A DNA stretch of 64,000 nt from contig CAWAWJ010000001.1 in the NCBI GenBank assembly GCA_963785735.1, forward strand, positions 1,860,001 to 1,924,000, given 5' to 3'. Positions within the stretch are counted from its first letter, which is position 1. Each line of letters begins with the position of its first letter. Under the pieces are notes generated by a model. The model searched no databases and had not been told where the DNA came from. It worked only from the letters and a program-made list of their open reading frames with translations. The position numbers and the translations under genes are program-made. This stretch comes from REEB95 sp963785735. Lineage in GTDB: Bacteria > Pseudomonadota > Alphaproteobacteria > ATCC43930 > CGMCC-115725. Positions 40,452-49,467 of the stretch are shown one piece after another.

Positions 40452-41167
40452 TGGCGCTTTTGGAGATTTCCGGCGTCCACAGCTTCTACGGCCATGTCGA
40501 GGCGCTGAAAGGCGTCGATCTGGTGGTGGAAGAGGGCGAGATCGTCACGCTCATCGGCGCCAATGGGGCGGGGAAATCGACGCTGCTCATGACCATTTGC
40601 GGCCGACCGCGCGCGGCACAGGGGCGGATCGCATTCCAGGGCCGCGACATCACCCAAATGCCCACTTATGAGATCGTACGGCTCGGCATTTCCCAGGCGC
40701 CGGAGGGAAGGCGCGTTTTCCCGCGCATGAGTCTTTTGGAGAATTTGCAGATCGGCGCCATCGTGGCCGATCCCGCGCGGTTCAAAGGCGATCTTGACCG
40801 CGTGTTCAATCTCTTCCCCATCCTGCGCGAGCGCCAGGCGCAGCGCGCCGGCACACTTTCGGGGGGCGAGCAGCAGATGCTGGCCATCGCCCGGGCGCTG
40901 ATGAGCCGGCCGAAATTGTTGCTGTTGGATGAACCCTCGCTGGGATTGGCGCCGATGATCGCCAAGCAGATATTCGAGGTCATCCGCGTCCTCAACGCCG
41001 AGGAAAAAATCACCGTGCTGCTGGTCGAGCAGAACGCGCATCACGCCTTGAACCTCGCCCATCGGGGCTATGTGCTGCAAACCGGTCAAATCATCCTGTC
41101 GGGGCGGGGCAAGGAATTGCTCGCCAATGAAGAGGTGCGGGCGGCCTATTTGGAAGGCGGCGCTTGA
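40451..41167 (+). CDS. livF: Branched-chain amino acid type ABC ATPase LivF
   Basis: 238 residues. Second ATPase of the importer. Walker A is GANGAGKST, signature LSGGEQQMLAIARALM, Walker B LLLLDEPSLGLAP and switch LVEQNAHHAL. AGGAGG at 40441-40446 serves the ATG at 40451, which shares one base with the livG stop. An 85-base gap follows before the binding protein gene. Confidence 0.96.
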   Translation: MALLEISGVHSFYGHVEALKGVDLVVEEGEIVTLIGANGAGKSTLLMTICGRPRAAQGRIAFQGRDITQMPTYEIVRLGISQAPEGRRVFPRMSLLENLQIGAIVADPARFKGDLDRVFNLFPILRERQAQRAGTLSGGEQQMLAIARALMSRPKLLLLDEPSLGLAPMIAKQIFEVIRVLNAEEKITVLLVEQNAHHALNLAHRGYVLQTGQIILSGRGKELLANEEVRAAYLEGGA

Positions 41168-41252
41168 GCGCCCTTGGTCTCGAAGCCGGGGCGTAGACCG
41201 GCGCGGCGCCTTGCTGTTATCCTCGGCGGAATATAAGGGCAGGGGGCTGGAC

Positions 41253-42368
41253 ATGCATTTTCTCAGCAGGATGGTTTTGGCGGCGGCGTTTCTCGTGCTG
41301 GCGGTTTCCGGCGCGCGGGCTGATATCGTCATCGGCGTGGCCGGGCCGATCAGCGGCTCGGACGCCGCGGTTGGCGAGCAGATGCGGCGCGGCGCCGAGA
41401 TGGCGGTCAATGACATCAACGCCAAGGGCGGGGTCGCCGGCCAGAAGCTCAAGCTCATCGTCGGCGACGACGCCTGCGACCCGAAGCAGGCGGTGAGCGT
41501 CGCAAACTCCTTCGCCAACCAAAAAGTGATCTTTGTCGCCGGGCATTATTGCTCGGGCGCGTCGATCCCGGCCTCGGCGGTTTATGCCGAGAACGGCATC
41601 TTGCAGATTTCGCCGGCCTCGACCAACCCGGCGCTCACCGACGACGCGGCCAAGAAGGGCTGGAACAACGTGTTCCGCGTCTGCGGCCGCGACGACAGCC
41701 AGGGCCGCATCGCCGGCGAATACATCGTCAGCCGCTTCAAGGGCCAGAACGTGGCGGTGATCGACGACAAATCCGCCTATGGCAAGGGCCTGGCCGACCA
41801 GACGCGCCAGACCATGAACAAGCTCGGCATGAAGGAGGCGATGACCAATTCCGTCAACCAGGGCGACAAGGATTTCTCGGCGCTCATATCCAAGATGAAA
41901 CAGGCCAAGATCGCCGCGATCTATTACGGCGGCTATTACGCCGAGGCCGGGCTGATCGTGCGCCAGGCGCACGACCAAGGCCTCAACGCCGTGCTGATGG
42001 GCGGCGACGCGCTGGTGACCACCGATCTGTGGAAGATCACCGGCATCACCGGCAACGGCACGCTGATGACCTTCCCGCCCGATCCGCGCAATTTAAAGGC
42101 GGCGCAAGCCGCCGTCGCCGAGTTCAAGAAGGCGGGCTACGATCCCGAGGGCTACACGCTTTACACCTATGCCGCGGTGCAGGTCTTCGCTTTGGCCGCC
42201 GCCGATGCCAAGTCGATCAAGCTCGACGATATGTCGAGGGCGATGAAGTCGAACAAATTCGACACCGTGATCGGCAGCATCGGCTTCGATCCGAAGGGCG
42301 ACGTGGTCGGCCCCGATTACGTGGTCTATGCCTGGAAGGACGGCGGCTACGCCGAGCTCAAGAACTAG
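41253..42368 (+). CDS. livK: Periplasmic substrate-binding protein of the Liv importer
   Basis: 371 residues. A signal peptide (MVLAAAFLVLAVSGARA) precedes a type I periplasmic binding fold. DIVIGVAGPISGSDAAVGEQMRRGAEMAVNDINAKGGVAGQKLKLIVGDDACDPKQAV is the standard LivJ/K opening, and HYCSGASIPASAVYAENGILQISPASTNPAL forms the ligand pocket. AGGGGG precedes ATG 41253. It delivers substrate to the LivHMGF complex coded just upstream. Sequence cannot tell branched-chain amino acids from other ligands. Confidence 0.94.
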   Translation: MHFLSRMVLAAAFLVLAVSGARADIVIGVAGPISGSDAAVGEQMRRGAEMAVNDINAKGGVAGQKLKLIVGDDACDPKQAVSVANSFANQKVIFVAGHYCSGASIPASAVYAENGILQISPASTNPALTDDAAKKGWNNVFRVCGRDDSQGRIAGEYIVSRFKGQNVAVIDDKSAYGKGLADQTRQTMNKLGMKEAMTNSVNQGDKDFSALISKMKQAKIAAIYYGGYYAEAGLIVRQAHDQGLNAVLMGGDALVTTDLWKITGITGNGTLMTFPPDPRNLKAAQAAVAEFKKAGYDPEGYTLYTYAAVQVFALAAADAKSIKLDDMSRAMKSNKFDTVIGSIGFDPKGDVVGPDYVVYAWKDGGYAELKN

Positions 42369-42403
42369 GCTCGCGCGGTTTCAGGCCAAGGGAGGAATAT
42401 CGA

Positions 42404-43708
42404 ATGCGTAAAGCGACGGCAAAGCCGAACACAGAGCAGATCCTTAAAGTCGCGGTGGCGAGCATCGTCGGCTCGGTGATCGAGCAATACGACTTCCTGG
42501 TCACCGGCGTGATCGCGGCGACCATCTGGGGCGAGGTCTTCTTCAAGCTGCCGGGCGTCGCGGCGGTTGCGGCGGCGATCGGCGTTTACGGCCTTGGCAT
42601 CATGATCCGTCCGATCGGCGCTTACATCTTCGGCAATATCGCCGACCGGCGCGGGCGCAAGGACGCGTTGGTGTATGCGCTGGTGCTGATGGGCGTCAGC
42701 ACGCTGCTGATCGGGCTGACGCCGAGCTATGACAGCATCGGCGTCGCGGCGCCCGTGCTGCTGATCGTCTTCCGGCTGCTGCAAGGAATCAGTTTCGGCG
42801 CCGAATTCGGCACCGCTTCGACCTGGGTGGTCGAACAGGCGGCGCATTCGAAGCACCGCGCCTTCTGGGGAGCGTGGGTCGGGTTCGCCATTCCGATCGG
42901 GCTGCTCTTGGGCTTCGGTTCGGTGATTTTCGTTAAATCGCTGATGTCGCAGGAGGATTTCGTTTCCTGGGGCTGGCGCATTCTGTTTTTCGCCGGCTTC
43001 CTGCTGGTGATCGTCGGCATCGTCATCCGGACGCGCACCGAGGACAGCTTCCTGTTCGAGCGGCACAAGGCGAAGCGCAAGATCCTCGACCATCCCGCGC
43101 GCGAGGTCTGGCGCGACATGCCGGGAACCATCCTGCGCACCTCGCTGGTGAACGCCATGTTCGGCGGCGCGTTCTTCCTCTATTTCGTGTTCGGCACCGG
43201 CTACATGAAAACGGTCGGCTTCACCGGATCGGCGCCCGAGACGATCGGGCTGATCGCGGCGGGTTTCATGCTGGTGTTCATGATCATCGGCTCGCTGCTC
43301 GCCGACATCATCAACCGCCGGACCATCCTGTTGATCGCCGCCGTGGTGTTCCTGATCTTCGCCATCCCGTATTTCTATCTCATCAACACGGGCAGCTTTC
43401 TCCTCGCGGTGATCGCCGAGATCGTCGGCTTCGGTTTCGTGTTCGGCTTCGGCTACGGCGCGATCCCGACCTTCTATACGGAGAATTTCCCGACCCGGTA
43501 TCGCGCCTCGGGCGCGAGCGCGGGTTATCAAACCGCGCAGGTCTATGGCGGCGGGCTCATACCGATCATCGCCGGGCTGATCCTGAGAACCTATGGCATC
43601 GAGCGGGCCTATATCTATATCGGGCTTTTGGTGATGGCCTATGCGGTGATGGCGATCCTCGCCATTCTCGCCACGCCCGAGACCAAGAACGCCAATCTCG
43701 AGAAGTGA
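42404..43708 (+). CDS. MFS permease, metabolite:H+ symporter type
   Basis: 434 residues with 12 membrane segments. It belongs to the MHS branch of the major facilitator superfamily (ShiA/ProP-like): ASIVGSVIEQYDFLVTGVIAATIW, RPIGAYIFGNIADRRGRKDALVYALVLMGVSTLLIGL and RLLQGISFGAEFGTASTWVVEQAAHSKHRAFWGAWVG are the defining motifs. Members import shikimate, proline betaine, citrate or alpha-ketoglutarate with protons; the substrate here is unknown. GGGAGGA precedes the ATG, 35 bases after the liv binding protein gene, so shared expression is possible. Confidence 0.94.
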   Translation: MRKATAKPNTEQILKVAVASIVGSVIEQYDFLVTGVIAATIWGEVFFKLPGVAAVAAAIGVYGLGIMIRPIGAYIFGNIADRRGRKDALVYALVLMGVSTLLIGLTPSYDSIGVAAPVLLIVFRLLQGISFGAEFGTASTWVVEQAAHSKHRAFWGAWVGFAIPIGLLLGFGSVIFVKSLMSQEDFVSWGWRILFFAGFLLVIVGIVIRTRTEDSFLFERHKAKRKILDHPAREVWRDMPGTILRTSLVNAMFGGAFFLYFVFGTGYMKTVGFTGSAPETIGLIAAGFMLVFMIIGSLLADIINRRTILLIAAVVFLIFAIPYFYLINTGSFLLAVIAEIVGFGFVFGFGYGAIPTFYTENFPTRYRASGASAGYQTAQVYGGGLIPIIAGLILRTYGIERAYIYIGLLVMAYAVMAILAILATPETKNANLEK

Positions 43709-43783
43709 CGCCGCGGATCCGGTAGGACCGGGCTCAAGAAAGCTAGGCCGTTGGGAAGTCGATAATTTGCCGGATTTGGGATA

Positions 43784-43805
43784 GCGCCGTATTGGCGCGC
43801 TTTAG
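43784..43805 (+). terminator. Possible terminator after the MFS gene
   Basis: GCGCC and GGCGC pair around GTATT, followed by GCTTTAG. It lies between the convergent MFS and mucR genes. The stem is short, so this is weak. Confidence 0.35.
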
Positions 43806-43850
43806 TTCTTCAGGCGAAGATTTCCATTGGGAATGAGCGCTGTCCCGCCG

Positions 43851-44294
43851 CTAGCCGGCTTTCTTCTTGCCGGCGCCCTTGCCGAGGCCGATCTTTTTGG
43901 CGAAGTCGGAACGCTGCGCCGCGTATTTCGAGGCCACCATCGGGTAATCGGAAGGCAGGCCCCATTTCCGGCGGTACTCGTCGGGCGTCATGTTGTATGT
44001 CGAGCGCAGATGGCGCTTCAGCATCTTGAGCTTGCGCCCATCCTCGAGGCAGACGATGTAATCCGCGGTGATCGATTTCTTGATCGGCACCGCCGGCTTC
44101 AAGGCCTCGCCCTGCGGCGCCTGGATCTTGCCCTCGATCGCGCGCAGCGAGCCATGCACCGAGGCGACGATGTCGGTGATCTGCGCCGCCGGCACGCTGT
44201 TCTTGCGCAAATACGCGGCCACCAGGCGCGCGGTCATGCGCAAGAAGTCTTCCTCCGCCGTCTTCGCGGTTTTGGTGGGCGATTCGTCGGCCAT
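43851..44294 (-). CDS. mucR: MucR/Ros family transcriptional regulator
   Basis: 147 residues. MucR proteins are zinc-finger-like, H-NS-like repressors of exopolysaccharide, motility and virulence genes in alphaproteobacteria. The conserved DNA-binding core is ADYIVCLEDGRKLKMLKRHLRSTYNMTPDEYRRKWGLPSDYPMVA, with cysteine and aspartate in the first zinc pair, as usual for MucR, and two histidine positions. The N-terminal helix (LRMTARLVAAYLRKNSVPAAQITDIVASVHGSL) mediates oligomers. A lysine/glycine-rich C-terminus follows. It is a single gene. Confidence 0.94.
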   Translation of the reverse strand: MADESPTKTAKTAEEDFLRMTARLVAAYLRKNSVPAAQITDIVASVHGSLRAIEGKIQAPQGEALKPAVPIKKSITADYIVCLEDGRKLKMLKRHLRSTYNMTPDEYRRKWGLPSDYPMVASKYAAQRSDFAKKIGLGKGAGKKKAG

Positions 44295-44442
44295 CGGGGG
44301 AGCCTCAATACTTGAACAGATTCACGGCGTGTATATTGAAAGCGTTGCTTTCTGTCAATCATGGGCTGGACTAGGCGCAATAATCGCGCCCGTCATCTTG
44401 GATTTTATCTGAAAAACCCCGAACCGGGACTGTCGCCCGATC

Positions 44443-45183
44443 TTAGGCGTTGACCAGCGGTCTTGAACGCGACTTCGCCTTGACCGGGAAAATCAGCGGC
44501 AAATCGGGCCTGGCCGGGTCATTGGGATAGTCGATCCCGTCGAGCGGCAATCGGGCGCGCCGGCTTCCCGGCTTGGCGAATTTCTTGTTGAGGAAGGTGA
44601 TCTCCAGGCATTCGGGCAAGCCGTCATCGGCCACCCCGCCGTAATTATTCGCGTGGATATGGACGATCTCGAAGCGAGTGAGCAGGGCTTGCACCCGGTT
44701 GACGAAGGTTTCCCGCAACGCATCGGTTTCGTGGAATTCGGCCAGCAGAAAGTCGATCCGGCCGGCATAGTCGAGTATGTCCGGGATGACGCGGTATTCG
44801 CCGCCTTCGATATCCATCTTGAGCAGGACGTTCTTCTTGCCCGGCAACCGCGCGAACACCTTTTCCATGGTCGCGTCATTGGGCGCGGCGATACGGTTGA
44901 AAACCCTTTCCTCGAAATGCGTGACGTTGCCGGAGAAGAATTTCTTGTATCCGTTGTAGATTTTCAAGCGCGCGCGGAGCTTTGCCAGATTGGGCTTGAG
45001 ATAAACGATCCGTTCGATTTCCTTGAGCAGCTGCTGGCGGAACAGGTTCCGGCTCACGCTGTGATCATAGGCGTGAACCGGGAGACCGGGCTGAATTTTC
45101 AGCAGCGCTTCCTCGAATTCCCAGTTGTCGCAAATGCCGAAGGTGGCCAGCGCGTCGATCTTGTCAAGCCGCGCCGCCGGCAC
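44443..45183 (-). CDS. FkbM-family methyltransferase (start uncertain)
   Basis: 246 residues from GTG 45183. It resembles FkbM-type S-adenosylmethionine methyltransferases: FGICDNWEFEEALLKIQPGLPVHAYDHSVSR, LLKMDIEGGEYRVIPDIL and FLLAEFHETDALRETFV. Such enzymes often methylate surface sugars or secondary metabolites. The frame remains open another 59 codons upstream to about 45360 and looks coding (it encodes GPKRDGGYAV directly before the GTG, a motif normally inside the family's fold), yet contains no ATG, GTG or TTG; CTG 45348 is the only near-canonical start. A CTG start or a sequence error is likely. The gene has no sugar-cluster neighbours. Confidence 0.8.
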   Translation of the reverse strand: MPAARLDKIDALATFGICDNWEFEEALLKIQPGLPVHAYDHSVSRNLFRQQLLKEIERIVYLKPNLAKLRARLKIYNGYKKFFSGNVTHFEERVFNRIAAPNDATMEKVFARLPGKKNVLLKMDIEGGEYRVIPDILDYAGRIDFLLAEFHETDALRETFVNRVQALLTRFEIVHIHANNYGGVADDGLPECLEITFLNKKFAKPGSRRARLPLDGIDYPNDPARPDLPLIFPVKAKSRSRPLVNA

Positions 45184-45493
45184 GGCATAGCCGCCGTCGC
45201 GTTTTGGGCCGGAATGAGCCAGATCGTCGATGACCAGCGGCGCGAGGAAGGCGAGCGCGGCCGGAAGGGTCTGTGACAGGAGGGCCTCCGATAGTTCGGG
45301 CGATAGTTCGGGCCCGGCATTGCCGCCGGGCCGGCTTCGCTGGATCAGAGCATTGAATGCTTAATTTCAGCTTGCTGGGGGCTGGACGCCGGAAGGGCCC
45401 CGACCCGGGGGATGGCCCGATGGATGGTAGGTGGCTGACTTGAGCCGCCGATATCTGGTAAAGTCGAGGCTGGCTTTCACGGTGTCCGGTGTC
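45184..45493. other. Divergent gap between methyltransferase and rpiB genes
   Basis: About 310 bases without an assigned gene. The left part (45184-45360) probably belongs to the 5' end of the methyltransferase on the minus strand. The remainder should hold the rpiB-glyA promoter and a leader; no riboswitch or clear promoter was recognised. Confidence 0.4.
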
Positions 45494-45925
45494 ATGGCTG
45501 AAGTGGTTGCGGTCGCCGCCGATCATGGCGGCTATGAGTTGAAAACCGTTCTCCTGCCGGAGCTGCGCGCTTTGGGATTTGACGTGCTCGATCTCGGCAC
45601 CAACAGTCTTGAATCGGTCGATTACCCGGATTTCGCCGAGAAGGTGGCCGTGGCGGTGGAGACGGGCAAGGCGCGGTTCGGCTTGCTCATCTGCGGCACC
45701 GGGATCGGCATGTCGATCGCCGCAAACCGCCACCGCAAGGTGCGCGCCGCCTTGTGCTACGACGTCACCACCGCGCGGCTCGCGCGCCAGCACAACGACG
45801 CCAATGTGATGACCTTGGGCGGGCGCATGATCGGCAGCGAGACCGCCAAGGATTGCCTCAGGACCTTCCTCTCGACCTCCTTCGAAGGCGGCCGCCACAC
45901 CCGCCGCATCGCCAAATTGTCGTGA
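45494..45925 (+). CDS. rpiB: Ribose-5-phosphate isomerase B
   Basis: 143 residues. It interconverts ribose 5-phosphate and ribulose 5-phosphate in the pentose phosphate pathway. VAVAADHGGYELK and LLICGTGIGMSIAANRHRKVRAALCYDVTTARLARQHNDANVMTLGGRMIG are the RpiB/LacAB signatures; the cysteine in CGTGIG is the catalytic base. I take the start at ATG 45494; a longer frame from 45431 is unsupported. It is 17 bases before glyA, an arrangement common in alphaproteobacteria. Confidence 0.95.
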   Translation: MAEVVAVAADHGGYELKTVLLPELRALGFDVLDLGTNSLESVDYPDFAEKVAVAVETGKARFGLLICGTGIGMSIAANRHRKVRAALCYDVTTARLARQHNDANVMTLGGRMIGSETAKDCLRTFLSTSFEGGRHTRRIAKLS

Positions 45926-45942
45926 CCGAGAAAAGGGAAACC

Positions 45943-47253
45943 ATGACCGCCCGCAGCAACCCGGCCGCCGCGCCCGACGGTTTCTTCACCGCCATGCTCG
46001 CCGAAAGCGATCCGGAGCTTGCCGGCGCGATCCACCGCGAGCTGAAGCGCCAGCAGAACCAGATCGAGCTGATCGCCTCGGAGAACATCGTCTCGCGATC
46101 GGTGTTGGAGGCGCAGGGCTCGGTGCTTACCAACAAATACGCCGAGGGCTATCCGGGCAAGCGCTATTACGGCGGTTGCGAATTCGTCGACCAGGCCGAG
46201 CAGCTCGCCATCGACCGCGCCAAGAAACTCTTCGACTGCGGTTTCGCCAACGTGCAGCCGCATTCGGGCTCGCAGGCGAACCAGGCGGTGCTGCTGGCGC
46301 TGCTCCAGCCCGGCGACACCACGCTCGGCATGGCGCTCGCCGCGGGAGGACATCTCACCCACGGTGCGCCGTTCAATCTCTCGGGCAAATGGTTCCGCGG
46401 CGTCTTCTACGGCGTGCGGCGCGAGGATGCGCGCATCGATTACGACGAGGTCGAGCGCCTGGCCTTGGCCGAGAAGCCGAAGCTGATCATCGCCGGCGGC
46501 TCGGCCTATCCGCGCGTGATCGACTTCGCCCGCTTCCGCCAGATCGCCGACAAGGTGGGCGCTTATCTGATGGTCGACATGGCGCATTTCGCCGGGCTGG
46601 TCGCGGGCGGCGTCCATCCGAGCCCGCTGGCGCACGCCCATGTCGTCACCACCACCACGCATAAGACTTTGCGCGGCCCGCGCGGCGGCATGGTCCTCAC
46701 CAACGACGAGGAGATCGCCAAGAAGATCAACAGCGCCGTCTTCCCCGGCTTGCAGGGCGGCCCGCTGATGCATGTGATAGCCGCCAAGGCGGTGATGCTG
46801 GGCGAGGCGCTCCGGCCTCAATTCAAGGCCTATGCCCGCGCCGTTGTCGACAATGCGCGCATTCTCGCCGCGACCCTATCCTCGCACGGGCTCGCCATCG
46901 TCTCGGGCGGCACCGACACCCATCTCATGCTGGTCGATCTCCGGCCCAAGAAACTGACCGGCAGCAAAGCCGAGATTCATCTTGAGCGCGCCGCCATCAC
47001 CTGCAACAAGAACGGCATTCCTTTCGATCCGGAAAAGCCAACCATCACCTCGGGCGTGCGCCTCGGCAGCCCGGCTGGCACCACCCGCGGCTTCGGCCAG
47101 GCCGAGTTCCGGCACATTGGAGAACTCATCGTGGAAGTTCTCGACGGCTTGGCATCCAAGGGCGAGAACAATGAAACGGTCGAAGCGGCGGTGAAAAAGC
47201 GCGTCGAGGCCCTGTGCGCGCGCTTCCCGATCTATCCGCAAGGTCCGGGTTGA
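45943..47253 (+). CDS. glyA: Serine hydroxymethyltransferase
   Basis: 436 residues. It converts serine and tetrahydrofolate to glycine and methylene-tetrahydrofolate. IELIASENIVSRSVLEAQGSVLTNKYAEGYPGKRYYGGCE is the typical opening, the pyridoxal-phosphate lysine is in VVTTTTHKTLRGPRGG, and FPGLQGGPLMHVIAAKA follows. AAAAGGGAAA precedes the ATG. It leads the conserved glyA-nrdR-rib-nusB-thiL block. Confidence 0.97.
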   Translation: MTARSNPAAAPDGFFTAMLAESDPELAGAIHRELKRQQNQIELIASENIVSRSVLEAQGSVLTNKYAEGYPGKRYYGGCEFVDQAEQLAIDRAKKLFDCGFANVQPHSGSQANQAVLLALLQPGDTTLGMALAAGGHLTHGAPFNLSGKWFRGVFYGVRREDARIDYDEVERLALAEKPKLIIAGGSAYPRVIDFARFRQIADKVGAYLMVDMAHFAGLVAGGVHPSPLAHAHVVTTTTHKTLRGPRGGMVLTNDEEIAKKINSAVFPGLQGGPLMHVIAAKAVMLGEALRPQFKAYARAVVDNARILAATLSSHGLAIVSGGTDTHLMLVDLRPKKLTGSKAEIHLERAAITCNKNGIPFDPEKPTITSGVRLGSPAGTTRGFGQAEFRHIGELIVEVLDGLASKGENNETVEAAVKKRVEALCARFPIYPQGPG

Positions 47254-47279
47254 CCGGATAACAGGGAGAGGAAAAGAAA

Positions 47280-47738
47280 ATGCGTTGCCCGTTCTGCGGA
47301 TGCGAGGACACCCAGGTCAAGGATTCGCGGCCGACCGACGACAAGGCCGCCATCCGCCGCCGCCGGTTGTGCCCGCAATGCGCCGCGCGCTTTACGACAT
47401 TCGAGCGCGTCACGTTGCGCGAGCTCACGGTGGTGAAGAAGAACAACCAGCGCGAGCCTTTCGTGCGCGACAAGCTGGCGCGTTCGGTGCAGATCGCGCT
47501 CCGCAAGCGCCCGGTCGAAGGCGAACGCATCGAACGCGCCATCAACTCGATCGTCCGCCAGCTCGAAAGCTCGGGCGAGACCGAAATCAAGAGCGATGCG
47601 ATCGGCGCGCTGGTGATGGAAACGCTGAAGACGCTCGACCAGGTCGCCTTCGTGCGCTTCGCATCGGTCTACCGCAATTTCCGAGAAGCCAAGGATTTCG
47701 GCGATTTCATCGACGAGTTCAGCAATAACCAGGACTGA
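47280..47738 (+). CDS. nrdR: Transcriptional repressor NrdR
   Basis: 152 residues. NrdR is a zinc-ribbon and ATP-cone protein that represses ribonucleotide reductase genes. The zinc ribbon is MRCPFCGCEDTQVKDSR ... RRRRLCPQCAARFTTFE, and the ATP-cone spans about 49-139 (VVKKNNQREPFVRDKLARSVQIALRKRPV). Normal length. It is 26 bases after glyA and 9 before ribD. Confidence 0.97.
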   Translation: MRCPFCGCEDTQVKDSRPTDDKAAIRRRRLCPQCAARFTTFERVTLRELTVVKKNNQREPFVRDKLARSVQIALRKRPVEGERIERAINSIVRQLESSGETEIKSDAIGALVMETLKTLDQVAFVRFASVYRNFREAKDFGDFIDEFSNNQD

Positions 47739-47747
47739 GGATTCCGC

Positions 47748-48848
47748 ATGAGCAGCGATCCGGGGCCGATGCGCGCAGGCCTGGCGCTGGCGCGGCGCGG
47801 GCTCGGTTCGACCTGGCCCAATCCAAGCGTCGGCTGCGTCATCGTCAAGGGCGGCGCGGTGATCGCGCGGGGATCGACGCAAAAGGGCGGGCGGCCCCAT
47901 GCCGAGGCGGTGGCGCTCGAGCGCGCCGGAAAAGCGGCCAAGGGTGCCACCGTCTATGTCACGCTCGAGCCCTGCTGCCATCACGGCAAGACCCCGCCTT
48001 GCACCGAGGCGCTGATATCTTCCGGCGTATCGCGTGTCGTCGTCGCGACGCAAGACCCCGATCCGCGCGTTTCGGGCCAGGGCATTGCCCGGCTGCGCGC
48101 GGCCGGGATCGCTGTCGAGCTCGGCCTGTGCGGGCCCGAAGCCGAGGATGTGAATGCCGGATTTTTTTCCCTGATGCGTCGAGGGATTCCGCTGGTGAGC
48201 TTGAAGATCGCAAGCTCGCTCGACGGGCGCGTCGCCGTCGCCTCGCGCGAAAGCCGCTGGATCACCGGCGAGCCCGCCCGCGCCCGCGTCCATCTGTTGC
48301 GCGCCACAAACGACGCGGTGATGGTCGGGAGCGGCACGGTGCTGGCCGACGACCCGGAACTCACCTGCCGCCTGCCGGGCATGGCGGGCAGGAGCCCGGT
48401 GCGCATCGTCGCCGACGGCGCCTTGCGTGTGCCCTTGACCGCGCGAGTGGTGGCGACGGCGCGCGAGGTGCCGAGCTGGTTCCTGGTCCGCCCCGGCATG
48501 TCGGGCGAGCGCCGCGCCGCCTTCAAGGGCTGCGGCGTCGAGATCGTCGAGGTGCCGGCGGCGCCGACGGGCGAGACCAATTTGGCTTTAGCGCTCCAAG
48601 AACTGGGCAAGCGCGGCATCACCCGGATTCTGGTCGAGGGGGGCGCCACCATCGCCACGGCGCTGTTGCGCGCCGATCTGGTCGACCGGTTGTGCTGGTT
48701 CCGCGCCCCCAGCGTGATCGGCGGCGACGGCCTGCCCGCGCTGACCGCGCTCGGCCTCGAAGCCCCCGCCCAGGCCCCGCGCTTCAAGCGGCTGGCGCTT
48801 GAGACGGTGGGCGAGGATGTGCTGGAAACCCTCGGGCGCGCGGCCTAA
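47748..48848 (+). CDS. ribD: Riboflavin biosynthesis deaminase/reductase RibD
   Basis: 366 residues. A two-domain enzyme that deaminates the pyrimidine intermediate and reduces its ribosyl side chain. The deaminase zinc site is HAEAVAL and CCHHGKTPPC; the reductase domain begins near residue 145 with LVSLKIASSLDGRVA and has TRILVEGGATIATALL. The usual NPSVGCVIV block is near the start. Position between nrdR and ribE is standard in this class. Confidence 0.96.
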   Translation: MSSDPGPMRAGLALARRGLGSTWPNPSVGCVIVKGGAVIARGSTQKGGRPHAEAVALERAGKAAKGATVYVTLEPCCHHGKTPPCTEALISSGVSRVVVATQDPDPRVSGQGIARLRAAGIAVELGLCGPEAEDVNAGFFSLMRRGIPLVSLKIASSLDGRVAVASRESRWITGEPARARVHLLRATNDAVMVGSGTVLADDPELTCRLPGMAGRSPVRIVADGALRVPLTARVVATAREVPSWFLVRPGMSGERRAAFKGCGVEIVEVPAAPTGETNLALALQELGKRGITRILVEGGATIATALLRADLVDRLCWFRAPSVIGGDGLPALTALGLEAPAQAPRFKRLALETVGEDVLETLGRAA

Positions 48849-48872
48849 ATTGATGGTCCATAAGGTATTGGC

Positions 48873-49467
48873 ATGTTTACCGGAATCATCAGCGATATCG
48901 GCTTGGTGCGCGCCGTCCTGCCGGGCGGCGACACGGGCTTTACCATCGCCACCGGCCTCGATCTCGGCGATCTGGCCTTGGGCGGCTCGATCGCCTGTTC
49001 GGGCATTTGCCTGTCGGCTTTCGACAAGGGCAAGGACTGGTTCTCGGTCAGGGTCTCGGCCGAGACGCGCGCGCGCTCGACCGCCGGCGCCTGGAAGGTC
49101 GGGAGCAAAATCAATCTCGAGCGTTCGCTGCGCCTGGGCGACGAGCTGGGCGGGCACATGGTGATGGGACATGTTGACGGCCTGGCGACCGTTGTGGCGC
49201 GGCGGGAAGAAGGCGACAGCATCCGCCTGACGCTCGAAGCGCCGCGGGCTCTCGAATTGTCGATAGCAAGCAAGGGCTCGGTTTCGCTCGACGGCGTCTC
49301 GCTCACCGTCAACGAGGTCGAGGGGCGGCGCTTCGGCGTCAATCTGATCCCGCTGACCCTCGCCAAGACGAACTCTTGGACAGCTCCGCGAGGGAGACCG
49401 GGCCAATCTCGAGCTCGACGTCATCGCGCGTTATGTCGCGCGGCTCTTAGCGCGAGAGACCGCATGA
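48873..49467 (+). CDS. ribE: Riboflavin synthase alpha chain, frame broken by one base
   Basis: The protein joins two lumazines to riboflavin. Two lumazine-binding repeats are present, beginning MFTGIISDIGLVRAV and VDGLATVVARREEGDSIRL; GSVSLDGVSLTVNEV and NLIPLTLAKT are in place. At 49371-49372 one extra A shifts the frame. Removing it restores KTTLGQLREGD and then ANLELDVIARYVARLL with a stop at 49465-49467, a normal length of about 197 residues. As given, the shifted frame runs into ribBA and appears as a 567-residue fusion. Since this is usually the only riboflavin synthase and is essential, a sequence error is the likeliest cause. Confidence 0.88.

Noticed and set aside
41549..42403. A 5' extension joining the binding protein and the MFS gene
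   Set aside because: The sequence before MRKATAKPN is a shadow frame of livK; a good ribosome binding site precedes ATG 42404.
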